A DNA stretch of 64,000 bases, from assembly GCF_016919175.1 (NCBI RefSeq), contig NZ_JAFFPU010000006.1:62001-126000 (forward strand). Reading direction: 5' to 3'. Origin of the DNA: Leptospira ainlahdjerensis (GTDB taxonomy: Bacteria > Spirochaetota > Leptospiria > Leptospirales > Leptospiraceae). The position numbers and the translations under genes are program-made. The notes under the pieces were generated by a model. That model ran no database searches. It saw only the letters and a program-made list of their open reading frames with translations, and was not told the DNA's origin. Positions 1 to 8,859 of this stretch are shown here, in pieces; the stretch's first letter is position 1, and each line of letters starts with the position of its first letter.

Positions 1-759
1 GGTGATCCGAACGGATTTCTACTAACGCAGGTTTTTCCATACGGGGCTTACTGGAACGCGTACGGATTGATTCTCGCGTGGCCTTTGAATATGGGAATTT
101 TTTACAATACGGGAATTACAACCTTCTGGTTGGTCTACGGGATTCTACAAACCTTTGTAGTGATCCCTTATCTCGTCTATCGTTTCGGAAAAGGAGCTTA
201 TTGTGGTTGGATTTGCTCCTGCGGCGGGCTTGCGGAAACCTTAGGAGACGAGACAAGAACCAAGATGCCTCATGGAAAACTCGCCAATCAATTAGAGAAT
301 GCGGGACAGTGGATTCTTCTTTTTGCGACGGTCATTACGATTTTGAAGTTAAGCGAAATTTTCCTTTCTTCCTGGTTTCCATTTACCCACATTTTAGGAA
401 GTATCGGAGACGGCGGAAAGAAAGTGTATGACGTCGTCGTTGATTTGATGTTAGCCGGAGTAGTCGGAGTCGGCGCTTATTTCTTTTTAAGCGGTAGAGT
501 TTGGTGCAGATTTTTTTGTCCTTTGTCCGCGCTCATGCATATCTACGCAAAGTTCAGTCGATTTAGAATTTTCTCCGAAAAGAAAAAATGTATATCTTGT
601 AATATCTGTACCAAGGTCTGTCACCAGGGGATCGACGTTATGAGCTATGCAAACAGAGGAATCCCGATGGACAACGTTCAGTGCGTCCGTTGTTCGGCTT
701 GTGTCGTAAGCTGTCCTACCAACGTTCTTTCTTTTGGGGAATTAGAGAAAGATTGTTAA
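1..759 (+). CDS. Membrane polyferredoxin (NapH/NosR-type 4Fe-4S protein), 5' end outside window
   Basis: The reading frame is open from base 1 with no stop, so the gene begins upstream and only its last 252 codons are seen. Several hydrophobic segments precede a double ferredoxin module near the C-terminus: CISCNICTKVC and CVRCSACVVSC, both C-x2-C-x2-C-x3-C, the pattern for two [4Fe-4S] clusters. An additional Cys-rich loop, CGWICSCGG, follows the second membrane segment, as in NapH/NosR/CcoG-type proteins. Such proteins pass electrons at the cytoplasmic membrane. The missing N-terminus could carry an FMN-binding domain (NosR-like), which cannot be checked here. The partner is unknown because the neighbours downstream are unrelated. 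Confidence 0.85.
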   Translation, partial: GDPNGFLLTQVFPYGAYWNAYGLILAWPLNMGIFYNTGITTFWLVYGILQTFVVIPYLVYRFGKGAYCGWICSCGGLAETLGDETRTKMPHGKLANQLENAGQWILLFATVITILKLSEIFLSSWFPFTHILGSIGDGGKKVYDVVVDLMLAGVVGVGAYFFLSGRVWCRFFCPLSALMHIYAKFSRFRIFSEKKKCISCNICTKVCHQGIDVMSYANRGIPMDNVQCVRCSACVVSCPTNVLSFGELEKDC

Positions 760-877
760 ACGACATTAAGAGAAGATTATCCAATATTTAGAAAATAGAT
801 ACACAGATTAGGCCATCTTGTTGCTCTTCTACAAAAACTTATCCAGTCAGTATGTAAATTATTGACCAAAAACATCT

Positions 878-904
878 TTGACAAAAAGATGCTCAAACTA
901 TTAT
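878..904 (+). promoter_or_regulatory. Candidate sigma-70 promoter for the small lipoprotein array
   Basis: TTGACA at 878-883 and TATTAT at 899-904 are separated by 15 bp, just upstream of the AGGAG ribosome-binding site of the first lipoprotein gene. A 7-bp inverted repeat (CATCTTT...AAAGATG) overlaps the -35 box and could be an operator. The spacer is short, so this is a tentative call. Confidence 0.35.
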
Positions 905-919
905 TTTTTAGGAGATTTC

Positions 920-1153
920 ATGCGTTCAATAAAGTTTGGGGTAGCCTTGTTCCCACTACTCATGTTTGTAAATTGTGTATCATATCACGTTGGATCAGGG
1001 GCCTTTGCTGGAGACCACCTTTATCTTGTAGCTCATAAAGACACAGGAAATCCATACGATGTTAAACGTTTTTCAAGTCAACTTCTTCTTTGCAATATAG
1101 AAACAGACGATTCACTAAATTGCAAACCAGCTATCGTCAAAGGAATCAAATAA
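920..1153 (+). CDS. Small putative lipoprotein, array member 1
   Basis: The start was placed at ATG 920, preceded by AGGAG; the longer frame from TTG 878 lacks a ribosome-binding site and its TTG lies in a -35 box. The 77-residue product starts with a short basic n-region and a hydrophobic stretch ending in MFVNC, a spirochaetal-type lipobox, so export and lipidation are likely. The C-terminal part carries C-x9-C (CNIETDDSLNC), a spacing shared with the next two genes. Function is unknown. It is followed after one base by member 2, so the three genes are probably co-transcribed. Confidence 0.7.
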   Translation: MRSIKFGVALFPLLMFVNCVSYHVGSGAFAGDHLYLVAHKDTGNPYDVKRFSSQLLLCNIETDDSLNCKPAIVKGIK

Positions 1154-1154
1154 T

Positions 1155-1433
1155 ATGAAAAAAAGTATCCGCAAACTTCTCGTTCTAACAAGTTTATTAT
1201 TCTCTTTTTCTCAATGTGTTACGCATATCGCAAAAGTGCAAGTTTTTGATAACGATAAAATTACTGTTTACAAAAATTACTGTTCAATGCGCGCTTTTGC
1301 AACGACTACTTATGGAGTTTGTAATCCATACGCCTACTATGTAGAAGATTACGTGTGTGTAGTCGAAAAGACAGGGGAATTAAGTTGCAACGATGTAACT
1401 GAGAAGTATAAAAACCCTAGTACAAAGCTTTAA
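1155..1433 (+). CDS. Small putative lipoprotein, array member 2
   Basis: The 92-residue product has an N-terminal MKKSIRK basic region, a hydrophobic core and a lipobox ending FSFSQC. The mature part is rich in Tyr and Cys, with CVVEKTGELSC (C-x9-C) near the C-terminus, matching the pattern in the flanking genes, plus extra cysteines at NYCSM and GVCN. An AAAGGA ribosome-binding site lies inside the end of member 1. No known domain was recognised. It is most likely an outer-membrane or periplasmic lipoprotein of a Leptospira-specific paralogous family. Confidence 0.7.
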   Translation: MKKSIRKLLVLTSLLFSFSQCVTHIAKVQVFDNDKITVYKNYCSMRAFATTTYGVCNPYAYYVEDYVCVVEKTGELSCNDVTEKYKNPSTKL

Positions 1434-1449
1434 AATCAAGGATCTTTTA

Positions 1450-1671
1450 ATGAAAATATCGTATAAACTTTCTTTCACATTCATTGCACTTCTCTCGACA
1501 GTTAATTGTATAAAAGTAGCTAGTTCTGAAATCGTAAAAACTCCAAAAGGCTTTTACAGATTCTATGAAACTGCAGCGGATCGATACAACTCTAAAGTAG
1601 AATTTTGCTCGGTTGATCAGAAGACAAACGCAATCACCTGTAAGAATGTTACTGTCAATTTAGGATTCTAA
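1450..1671 (+). CDS. Small putative lipoprotein, array member 3
   Basis: The 73-residue product is preceded by AAGGA at good spacing. The signal peptide ends LLSTVNC, fitting a spirochaetal lipobox. The short mature region ends with CSVDQKTNAITC (C-x10-C), equivalent to the cysteine pair of the two genes upstream. The function is unknown. A strong hairpin follows the stop codon, suggesting that the array ends here. Confidence 0.7.
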   Translation: MKISYKLSFTFIALLSTVNCIKVASSEIVKTPKGFYRFYETAADRYNSKVEFCSVDQKTNAITCKNVTVNLGF

Positions 1672-1681
1672 TAATCAATCT

Positions 1682-1728
1682 AATTCAATAAGGAGGCGCC
1701 TAAATGAAACGAACCTCCTCATTGAATT
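1682..1728 (+). terminator. Long hairpin after the lipoprotein array
   Basis: AATTCAATAAGGAGG at 1682-1696 pairs with CCTCCTCATTGAATT at 1714-1728, a 15-bp stem with one mismatch and a 17-base loop. There is no T-run behind it, so it could be a terminator-like or mRNA-stabilising structure. Confidence 0.5.
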
Positions 1729-1750
1729 TATAATCATAAGAAAATATTCA

Positions 1751-2179
1751 ATGGACAAATACAGTCTTACAATATTTATTACTCTTACTTTCAGCTTTTC
1801 TAACTGTCAGAAAGAAAATTCATATCCGGCTAAATCGTCTCCTTTGCGAAAAATCAATCTCCAGACTTTTCTAAATTCCGCCGAGTCGAAAAAATTCTCC
1901 ATCGAATTAGCAAAGGGAAAAATAGATGTGAACGTTCTAAACGTTCCTAAACTCCCGCGCCAAATCAATTTCGTACTTAGACAAGACGACTGCGCTTATT
2001 ATGTAATTCGCGGGAATTTACAACTCAAGCTCGCAGAAAAAGAACCAATCTTTCTTGAAAGAGAAGAAGTGCTCTTTGTTCCTGCTGGCGTCATTCATTC
2101 GATTTCCTCATCCGTTTCAAAATCTAAAATTTTGATGATTAAGAGCTCAAATGAATCTGAAATCGAATATTTGGATTAA
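1751..2179 (+). CDS. Cupin-domain putative lipoprotein
   Basis: The 142-residue product has a hydrophobic N-terminus ending TFSFSNC, a probable lipobox. Residues from about 60 to 130 read as a single cupin barrel: YYVIRGNLQL followed by EREEVLFVPAGVIHSI, the usual G(X)nPxGxxH second half. Only one histidine of the metal site is obvious (the H of PAGVIH), and the first-half HxH is absent, so metal binding is doubtful. The substrate is unknown. The gene stands between the lipoprotein array and the convergent cdsA, and its ribosome-binding site is weak. Confidence 0.7.
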   Translation: MDKYSLTIFITLTFSFSNCQKENSYPAKSSPLRKINLQTFLNSAESKKFSIELAKGKIDVNVLNVPKLPRQINFVLRQDDCAYYVIRGNLQLKLAEKEPIFLEREEVLFVPAGVIHSISSSVSKSKILMIKSSNESEIEYLD

Positions 2180-2214
2180 CGAAAACATAATTTTCTAAAT
2201 TTTTCTTCTAAGGT

Positions 2215-2958
2215 TTACAGCTTCGTGTAGAAGAAACCGACCATTCTTAACAAAACAAGACCCGTCAAAGTAAAGATCAGAGAATCGAAACGATCCAAAA
2301 TTCCACCGTGACCGGGAAGAAGATTCGAATAATCTTTGATCTTCGCTTTTCTCTTCAACCAACTCGCACTCAAGTCGCCGCTCAAACTCAAGATCGAGAT
2401 TCCAAACGTGAGCGGTAAAGATTCGATCACGTTCTTCCCGATGACCCAAAAGAAGAAAATACCAAACGACGTTGCAAATAAGATCCCTCCTGCAAATCCT
2501 TCCCAAGTCTTGTTAGGACTGATTCGAGGCGCCATTTTCGTTTTTCCGAAACTCTGTCCCGTGAGTTGGCTGAACGCGTCGAAGACGGCCACGCTGAGAT
2601 AGGTAAAAACCAAAACTCGATTTGAAAAAATAAGACCGCTCACGCAGAATAGGAGGATAACAATAATCCCGATCGAAATCGCAACGACTCGAAATTGAAT
2701 CTGAAAATCGAGAAGAATTTTTCCGACTTCAAAAGCGGCTCCTATCGAAACCGAAAGACAAAATAGAATCCAATATATTCCGCCTAACGTAGAAATAAAA
2801 GTGGTTCCGACAACGATTCCGGCGTAAGACCAATACTTTGCGGTTCTCTTATGTCTTTCTTTCCTATCTTTATTTCTTCCTGAAATAAAAAACCAAACCC
2901 CACCGCCCAAAAAACCTACAAAAATAAAAAGAAGGATCCGTAAAATTTCTTTATCCAA
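2215..2958 (-). CDS. cdsA: Phosphatidate cytidylyltransferase
   Basis: This integral membrane enzyme makes CDP-diacylglycerol from CTP and phosphatidic acid. The 247-residue product has about seven hydrophobic segments and the family signature at residues 192-226: SGDLSASWLKRKAKIKD, then PGHGG and DRFDS, which hold the metal-binding acidic residues. The start is a TTG at 2956-2958 with GAGGA upstream; no internal ATG would keep the first membrane segment. It overlaps the end of the lipid kinase gene by 8 bases, so the three phospholipid genes form one minus-strand operon. Confidence 0.93.
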   Translation of the reverse strand: MDKEILRILLFIFVGFLGGGVWFFISGRNKDRKERHKRTAKYWSYAGIVVGTTFISTLGGIYWILFCLSVSIGAAFEVGKILLDFQIQFRVVAISIGIIVILLFCVSGLIFSNRVLVFTYLSVAVFDAFSQLTGQSFGKTKMAPRISPNKTWEGFAGGILFATSFGIFFFWVIGKNVIESLPLTFGISILSLSGDLSASWLKRKAKIKDYSNLLPGHGGILDRFDSLIFTLTGLVLLRMVGFFYTKL

Positions 2959-3838
2959 GCGAATGTATCCTCAAAGCTCCAGGAAGAATTTTTACTGAAA
3001 ACTCCATTACATCTTCATAAACTTCTCCATCCACCATCAAAAGACCGGGGTGTCCGTATTTTACGGAGGAACTAATCGCCTTAAGACGATTAGGCGGATC
3101 GTAAAAGTAGGTTTTGCTCAAGATAGAGAGATTGTGAATGGATTGTTTGATGCTTCCCGCGTCGAGTTCAGCCACGTCGAATTTTCCATCCGAAAGTTCC
3201 GCATCCGGAAAGGCAACGAAGTTCGCTACGTGTCTGCTGTTATTGATGATTCCGCCGGAAAGGGATTTTTTCTCAGCGGGAAATCGATCGTACGAAATCA
3301 GATACGAATCCCGAGTATTCACAAAAGAACCGAGAGCTGCCGCGATCGGATAACAGAATTTTCGAAAACGTTTGAAGGATCGATTCGCCATTTGAGTAAC
3401 CTTCGCCGGAAATCCAAAACAAACCGTACTCGCGGAAACACAGGAAAACGATTCTTCTTTCGTCTTTATTTCCAAACTCATCAAATCGATCGTGAGTTCT
3501 TTTCCCCAGATCAATTTTTCTAAAGACATTCTCCAACTTCCCAAACCAAGATCTCTCGCAAGGGAATTCCCGGTTCCCGCAGGAACTAAACGAATTTTCG
3601 GCAAGGGCAAACGTAAAGAAGAAAGAACCTCGTGTAAGGTTCCGTCGCCTCCCACCACAATAATTTCATGGACATCGGATCTTTCTCTTGCGATCTCCTT
3701 TGCATGTCCGGGAAAATCTGTTACCTTACAGGGAATACCATTTCCTTCCAAATATGTTCTTAAAATCAGATTTTCGGCTTGGTTCTTTGAACCGCTCTTT
3801 CCGTTTAAGATTGCAAAACGTTCTTGTTTTGTTTCCAT
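2951..3838 (-). CDS. Diacylglycerol kinase-family lipid kinase (YegS/DgkB-like)
   Basis: The 295-residue protein starts with AILNGKSGS, the usual opening of the DAGK catalytic family, and carries the nucleotide-binding motif VVGGDGTLHEV followed by VPAGTGNSLARDLG. It should phosphorylate a lipid such as diacylglycerol, returning it to phosphatidic acid for CdsA encoded just downstream. The frame is open further upstream, but the start at ATG 3838 gives the normal N-terminus; a TTG four codons before it is an alternative because GAGGA lies 5 bases from it. The gene overlaps the upstream phosphatidyltransferase gene by 34 bases. Confidence 0.88.
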   Translation of the reverse strand: METKQERFAILNGKSGSKNQAENLILRTYLEGNGIPCKVTDFPGHAKEIARERSDVHEIIVVGGDGTLHEVLSSLRLPLPKIRLVPAGTGNSLARDLGLGSWRMSLEKLIWGKELTIDLMSLEIKTKEESFSCVSASTVCFGFPAKVTQMANRSFKRFRKFCYPIAAALGSFVNTRDSYLISYDRFPAEKKSLSGGIINNSRHVANFVAFPDAELSDGKFDVAELDAGSIKQSIHNLSILSKTYFYDPPNRLKAISSSVKYGHPGLLMVDGEVYEDVMEFSVKILPGALRIHSLG

Positions 3839-4395
3839 ATCCAATACATTCCTCGAACGTTCGGCTTTAGTTCTTTTAAGTAGAATAAAATCGCGATCTC
3901 TTCCATGTAAGCGAAACAACAAAGAAAAAAAGAAAGATAGAGAAACGGACTCCAAACTCCAAACCAAAACAATGTCATAAAAAGAATTCCAAGCGCGTAA
4001 GCCGCAACGCGGCTCGCGTATGTGTGAAAACTGGATATGGATGAGAATTTAATAAGAGAATAAATCATCTCGGCGAAATACAAACCAAGGACGGTTGTAA
4101 TCCACGGGAAGTAATTTGAAACGAATGACGGTTCAAATATTAGAATTCCATAAATTCCTGAAACAAAGGTCAGCAAATCCGCGATCGAGTCCACTTTTGC
4201 TCCGAAGGAAGACTGAACCTTTAACATTCTCGCGAGAAGACCATCTAAAATGTCCGATAATAATGCGGAAAAGAAAATCCATGAAAAAAGGAACCTTTCT
4301 TCACGGAAAACCAAATAAATCAAAGCGGGAAATAGGATAATCCGGAAAAAGGTGATCGTATTGGGAATATTTTTTACCAAAGTATTATCAGACAT
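3805..4395 (-). CDS. CDP-alcohol phosphatidyltransferase (PgsA/PssA family)
   Basis: The 196-residue membrane protein carries the complete family signature DGx2ARx8Gx3Dx3D, from DGLLAR through the G of FGAK to DSIAD, in the first cytoplasmic loop, with five or six membrane segments. These enzymes transfer a phosphatidyl group from CDP-diacylglycerol to a small alcohol such as glycerol-3-phosphate, serine or inositol. The acceptor cannot be told from sequence alone. It heads the operon with the lipid kinase and cdsA, so all three act on the same phosphatidic acid/CDP-DAG pool. Confidence 0.88.
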   Translation of the reverse strand: MSDNTLVKNIPNTITFFRIILFPALIYLVFREERFLFSWIFFSALLSDILDGLLARMLKVQSSFGAKVDSIADLLTFVSGIYGILIFEPSFVSNYFPWITTVLGLYFAEMIYSLIKFSSISSFHTYASRVAAYALGILFMTLFWFGVWSPFLYLSFFLCCFAYMEEIAILFYLKELKPNVRGMYWIWKQNKNVLQS

Positions 4396-4625
4396 ATCTT
4401 AACTCCCTTGCGAGAAACGAAAACGGTATACATATCCCAAAGTGCATCCGAATTAAAGAATCCGCTTCAGATTGCAATCCTTTTTTGAAAATCGATTTCA
4501 AAGGGAAGCAATTCATTTCGAAATTCGCTTTAATAAAACGTGATTTTCTTATGGAATCAATCTTATCTTTATATCGCCGCAAAGGGGAAAGTAAGCCATC
4601 GGAAAGATCGAATTACATCCTGAAA

Positions 4626-5519
4626 TTAAGGTTCGTAATGGAAATATTTAGGATTCGACCAGATCCCTCGGACGCAATCTCGGATATTCATAGTCTTGAT
4701 TCTTCTTCTTAAACCTGCGCTCAAGGAAATCCAAGAAAGACTCGGATCTGCGTGGTGTGTTTCATGATTTCCGATTCCCATTCCCAAAGGAAAAGAAAAC
4801 GTATTACTTTCCAAATCGGTACGAAGTCCCGTATGCTCGCACCAGTGCCTGAGGGAGCCCCAGACATTTGCAAAAAGAAAGGAACCGAAAACAAACCAAA
4901 GATTCGGCTTTAATTCGATATAAAGAAGAATCGAGACCGAAAAAGAAAAACATAAAAACAAGATCGAACGCACCGCCGAATGCAGTCTTATGGAAGAAAG
5001 TCTTTTTTTTAAATTCGCCGAGTCTCGTTTTTTAAAAAGAATCGCTGCCACGTTGGAAAACAAAGGAACCAATTCCACAAAAACGTAAAGTTTTCTCCGA
5101 CTTTGAAAAAGATTCTTTTTCCACTCAGGCCAGAGCGGATCGTCGGCGGCATTCGTATGTGCGTGATGATAAAGATGGATCTTTCGAAACGGCTCTCCGT
5201 AAAATGGAAGAAAGACAAAAGCGGAGGCAAGATTCAAAATCCATCGATCCAGACAAGATCGAGTAAGATTCCTATGAGCGCCTTCGTGTACCAAAAGAAT
5301 CATCCAAGCGTGCAGAAACAATCCGGAGAACGGAAGGACAAAATAAAGGCCGTTTTGGAACATTAGATAGAAACAAAGAATTCCGGCCAACAATCCGCAA
5401 GCAGTAAGAAGACTGAAACCCAACACAAGTCCGGTGTGTTTTCTTAGTTTTTTTTCGAATTTCCTTTCCCAATCGTCTTCTGGAAATGGAAGCGAAGAAT
5501 TTGGTTTTAGATATTTCAT
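4626..5519 (-). CDS. Fatty acid desaturase family membrane protein
   Basis: The 297-residue protein has four or so membrane segments and the three histidine boxes of the membrane di-iron desaturase/hydroxylase fold: HEGAH at 78-82, HLYHHAH at 115-121 and HETHH at 252-256. It probably introduces a double bond or hydroxyl group into an acyl chain or related lipid. The box spacing is typical of the FA_desaturase family rather than acyl-ACP desaturases. It stands alone on the minus strand, and its start codon lies 6 bases from a 10-bp palindrome. The substrate is not determinable. Confidence 0.85.
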   Translation of the reverse strand: MKYLKPNSSLPFPEDDWERKFEKKLRKHTGLVLGFSLLTACGLLAGILCFYLMFQNGLYFVLPFSGLFLHAWMILLVHEGAHRNLTRSCLDRWILNLASAFVFLPFYGEPFRKIHLYHHAHTNAADDPLWPEWKKNLFQSRRKLYVFVELVPLFSNVAAILFKKRDSANLKKRLSSIRLHSAVRSILFLCFSFSVSILLYIELKPNLWFVFGSFLFANVWGSLRHWCEHTGLRTDLESNTFSFPLGMGIGNHETHHADPSLSWISLSAGLRRRIKTMNIRDCVRGIWSNPKYFHYEP

Positions 5520-5525
5520 ATATAT

Positions 5526-5535
5526 GGAATATTCC
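5526..5535. promoter_or_regulatory. Palindrome GGAATATTCC before the desaturase start
   Basis: A perfect 10-bp palindrome lies 6 bases upstream of the desaturase ATG, occupying the place where a ribosome-binding site is expected. It might be an operator or a structure that controls translation. It is short and AT-rich, so it could be chance. Confidence 0.25.
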
Positions 5536-5572
5536 TATTTTATGTTTTATTAGACCGGAAAGTTAGCTTTTT

Positions 5573-6319
5573 TCATTGACTGATATTTTTTGCGTAGTTT
5601 TGAACTTGGACCAAAAAGGAAGGATCCTCCAAAAAAAAGATGAACTCTTCGAACTCTTTTCTTAAATTCTCGTACAAACTTCCGAGAAAATAATTATTTG
5701 AAATTCCCTTCAAAATTCCTAACATTTTGGGACTCCACTGAGAAAGCCGCGACGCGGTCTGAATGGCGTGCTGAAGAATATTCTCGCCTTCGTAGATCTC
5801 ATCTATGATTCCGAGCTCCAGGGCGGAAACGGATCGTATCGGATCACCTTTTAACGTCAAAGTCAAAGCCTTGGACGGACCGACCTTTCGTGCGAGCGTC
5901 GTCAAAAGCGGAGGTGCGCCAAACCTGATCTCCGGACGAAAAAGCATCGCCTTCTTTTCCGAAATGATATAATCCCCGCAGAGGGCAAGATCGAAACCAC
6001 CTGCGGATGCAAATCCTTTTAGAACCGTGACGACGGGTTTCGGAAAGTTATAGAGAGAATTATGATATTCTAATATCCTATGTCGAAAAGATTGCAGATT
6101 AGTCCGAACCACTTCTTCAAGATCATATCCACTTGAGAAATGTTTTCCGGAAGAATTCAGGACGATCGCACGAACGTCGTCATTCTCCCGATTGGAATCA
6201 AAAACTTCCTCCAACTCGTCTCGGATTCGAATATTAAGAGCGTTGGATTTTTGAGGTCGATTTAAAGTAACAACGAGAATTTTATCATTCAGATCAGTCA
6301 ATAAACACTCGTAACTCAT
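5573..6319 (-). CDS. Enoyl-CoA hydratase/isomerase (crotonase) family protein
   Basis: The 248-residue product has the crotonase layout: [10 protein letters not shown] near the N-terminus, the first oxyanion-hole region [12 protein letters not shown] and the second at [16 protein letters not shown], followed by [13 protein letters not shown]. These proteins bind acyl-CoA thioesters and stabilise an enolate intermediate. The region that often reads G-x-G-x-T in true hydratases is GAPPLLTT here, so the exact reaction (hydration, isomerisation or hydrolysis) is open. It sits alone between the desaturase and a histidine kinase on the same strand. Confidence 0.85.
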   Translation of the reverse strand: MSYECLLTDLNDKILVVTLNRPQKSNALNIRIRDELEEVFDSNRENDDVRAIVLNSSGKHFSSGYDLEEVVRTNLQSFRHRILEYHNSLYNFPKPVVTVLKGFASAGGFDLALCGDYIISEKKAMLFRPEIRFGAPPLLTTLARKVGPSKALTLTLKGDPIRSVSALELGIIDEIYEGENILQHAIQTASRLSQWSPKMLGILKGISNNYFLGSLYENLRKEFEEFIFFLEDPSFLVQVQNYAKNISQ

Positions 6320-6406
6320 TTTTATACCCGCTTAACGAAGAAATAAAACAAGCGGCGATTCTAATTCCACGGAATCCATAAGCAAGGAAAATTCTAAACC
6401 AACAAA

Positions 6407-7543
6407 TCACTGAAGCAGGCTTGCAAACAAATCCTGATTCGAAAATTCAAGAACCGCTTTCGATCCGACCTCGTTCGAATCGAATCGAAAAGTCCCCTTT
6501 AATTGTTGTGTCATTATGGAAATCAATGTGAAGCCGGTCGTCTTCGGTTGAGACCAGGTCGATTTGTTTTGAATCCCGGGTCCTGCGTCCAAAACGATCA
6601 GCATATAGCGATTTTTTGAAAAGTTCAATTCTACCGTGATTTTACTTTCTTTATTTTTTTTACCGGAATGCAGAACCGCGTTGTTCAACAACTCATACAC
6701 GATCATCGCAAACGGAACCGAAATTTCTATACTCAGCGGAGCGCCATTTTTGCTCCGTATCAACTCGATCGAGGAGCCGTCCTGAATTCTTATCAAACCT
6801 ACGATTTCTTCCAAGACCTTATTGAGATCGACTTCGTAATCGGTTTCCGACTTGTAGATCGCGTCGTGAATTTTCGATAACATCAAAATTCTTTCGTTAA
6901 AACTTTTGATCTGTTGATCGCTGCTTTGGATTTCGTTGTTCTGGTGTAAATTCGCGAAACCGCTCAAAATCTGAAGATTGTTTTTGACACGATGATGAAT
7001 CTCACGAATAAAAACTTCTTTTTCCTTTTTATGGCTCGTAAGAACTCGAACGGTTATGATGGCAAGGGTACAGAAGAGTATAAACTTGAGAATCGTATCG
7101 AAAATAAACGCGGAACTCAATTCTCCCCTTCCCCAATACTGATACATTCGAATCGCCATCAAAATCCCCGTATAACAAGAAACGGCGATCGTAAGTTTAC
7201 TATTGGAAAAATGTAAGAATAATACGATGATCGTAGCCATCGAAAAATAAACGTTACCGGTTTGCATTCCGAAAAATATTCCGAACGTCAAAGCCGTTAA
7301 ACTCAGATACAGGATCGAATAAATCGCCGCTTCCAATCGATTGATCATAAGAAAAAAGATCGATATGAGAGCGGACACGGCAAAGATCAAAAAACCCACT
7401 CGAATTCCTTGCCGGATATAAAGAAGACAAGCGAGAATCGAAACGATAAAAATAACAAGATCGGTTATATAGAGATGATAAGCTTTTTTGCGGGTTAGAT
7501 AATCCCTTCTTCCGTAAATTCTGTTGATTCTTTCAAAAAACAT
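6407..7543 (-). CDS. Membrane histidine kinase, HisKA_2/HATPase type
   Basis: About six membrane segments fill residues 25-170, followed by a phosphoacceptor helix EIHHRVKNNLQIL (histidine near residue 184), which defines the HisKA_2 subfamily. The ATPase domain shows the N-box VYELLNNAVLHSG and the G1 box LDAGPGIQ. No receiver or extracellular sensor domain is present, so the membrane region itself probably senses the signal. The ATG at 7543 was chosen; GTG 7555, four codons upstream, is possible, and neither has a clear ribosome-binding site. No response regulator lies next to it, so it is an orphan kinase. Confidence 0.85.
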   Translation of the reverse strand: MFFERINRIYGRRDYLTRKKAYHLYITDLVIFIVSILACLLYIRQGIRVGFLIFAVSALISIFFLMINRLEAAIYSILYLSLTALTFGIFFGMQTGNVYFSMATIIVLFLHFSNSKLTIAVSCYTGILMAIRMYQYWGRGELSSAFIFDTILKFILFCTLAIITVRVLTSHKKEKEVFIREIHHRVKNNLQILSGFANLHQNNEIQSSDQQIKSFNERILMLSKIHDAIYKSETDYEVDLNKVLEEIVGLIRIQDGSSIELIRSKNGAPLSIEISVPFAMIVYELLNNAVLHSGKKNKESKITVELNFSKNRYMLIVLDAGPGIQNKSTWSQPKTTGFTLISIMTQQLKGTFRFDSNEVGSKAVLEFSNQDLFASLLQ

Positions 7544-7783
7544 TATGCTTTTCACTTTTCAGATGAAGGAGGCCCTTCGAAACGTGGGACATGATTCTTC
7601 AGCGCCTAACAAAATTCAAATGTTTTTCTAAAACACAATTTCCTTATACTCTTTAGTTAGAATTCGATGTCTTTTCTCTTTCAAAACGTACAACGAAAGG
7701 AGAAAATACGACTTCCGTTTAGAAAGCGAGCAAATTAAGACGAAATCGATCGCAGAAACAAAAAGACGTTTTAAGGATTCGAG

Positions 7784-8569
7784 TTAAAGATGAGTCAATT
7801 GATCCAGAAAGGCGACGGCAAAACTTCCGGTTCCTTTGGATTCTTGTGCCGCCTTTGAGCCGGCGATCGCAAAGACTGCAGAAGCCGAAACTGCCGCACG
7901 TAACGGATCTTTTTGAACACCCAAGAACGAGGCGATCAAAGCCCCCAAGGAACAACCGACTCCAGTCACCTTTGTCATGATCGGATGCCCGCCCGGAACG
8001 GCGATCGTATCGTTTCCGTTCGTAATATAATCGATTTCGCCGCTGACCGCAACGATTGCACCGGTTTTTTTAGAAAGTTCTTTTGCAAAGGGCAAGGCCT
8101 CAAAGGATCGAGCCGTGGAATCCACACCTTTCCCGCTTTCACCTGTTCCGGCTAACGCAAGAATTTCGGAAGCATTCCCTCGAATGACGGTCGGTTTTTG
8201 ATTCATTAATTCTTTTACAACCTCGGTTCTAAAACGCAAAGCCCCAGCGGCCACAGGATCCAGAACCCAGGGAGTTCCCGCCTCGTTAGCCGCAGTCGCC
8301 GCGATCCTCATCACCTTTGCATCGGCGTTTGTTACGGTTCCGACGTTGATCAAAACACCGTTCGCGATCGCTGCAAAATCCCCGACTTCTTCCTCGGCTA
8401 TCACCATCGCAGGCGAAGCTCCGATTGCAAGGAGGACGTTAGCGGTCCAATTGGTGACCACGATATTCGTTATAACATGCGTTAGGGGAGTTTTCTTTCT
8501 GAGCTCGGAAAGATCTTCCACGATCTCGCGAGAGGGCCATATTCTTTCTATCATCGAAGTGGTTGACAT
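7784..8569 (-). CDS. thiM: Hydroxyethylthiazole kinase
   Basis: ThiM phosphorylates 4-methyl-5-(2-hydroxyethyl)thiazole in thiamin salvage. The 261-residue product contains [15 protein letters not shown] at the substrate-binding N-terminus, [13 protein letters not shown] for the Mg-ATP region, and [15 protein letters not shown] with the active-site cysteine near the C-terminus, all characteristic of the ribokinase-like ThiM family. The start at ATG 8569 is supported by GGAAGAAAG, while the longer frame from TTG 8587 would begin within that site. No other thiamin gene and no recognisable TPP riboswitch adjoins it. Confidence 0.93.
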   Translation of the reverse strand: MSTTSMIERIWPSREIVEDLSELRKKTPLTHVITNIVVTNWTANVLLAIGASPAMVIAEEEVGDFAAIANGVLINVGTVTNADAKVMRIAATAANEAGTPWVLDPVAAGALRFRTEVVKELMNQKPTVIRGNASEILALAGTGESGKGVDSTARSFEALPFAKELSKKTGAIVAVSGEIDYITNGNDTIAVPGGHPIMTKVTGVGCSLGALIASFLGVQKDPLRAAVSASAVFAIAGSKAAQESKGTGSFAVAFLDQLTHL

Positions 8570-8640
8570 TGATTCTTTCTTCCACAACTCATAACACCGG
8601 AAACGAATCTGTAAAGAATTTAACGGTCTATAATCGTTTT

Positions 8641-8665
8641 CGGTTTCTTTTTCAAAGAGAAACCG
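8641..8665. other. Hairpin in the thiM upstream region
   Basis: CGGTTTCT at 8641-8648 pairs with AGAAACCG at 8658-8665. On the plus strand it is followed by TCTTTT, so it may be a weak plus-strand terminator or a leader structure of thiM. The 290 bases between thiM and the cysteine-rich gene otherwise show only a small ATGAAA/TTTCAT inverted repeat near 8820. Confidence 0.3.
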
Positions 8666-8859
8666 TCTTTTCGAGGAGCGCGCCAGTGAGTCGGAGGCCG
8701 GAAAACAAGACTGAATCGGTCTTACTAAAAATCGGAGTGAAGCACTTCTTTAGGAATTACTTCCGCAAAGAACAAAAAGAAACGAACTTCGAAGACATCG
8801 GGTCCAAATCTTTGTATATGAAAATAAATTTCATATCGACCCAATCAAAGGAGTAACGG

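Noticed and set aside
4388..4582. 64-codon minus-strand gene before the CDP-alcohol transferase
   Set aside because: There is no ribosome-binding site or family match; it probably lies in the operon leader.
8563..8856. 97-codon gene upstream of the cysteine-rich protein
   Set aside because: It overlaps the thiM start and runs through hairpins without a plausible start signal.
8570..8859. TPP riboswitch upstream of thiM
   Set aside because: No THI-box core (CUGAGA with the conserved partner loops) could be found; only one simple hairpin is present.
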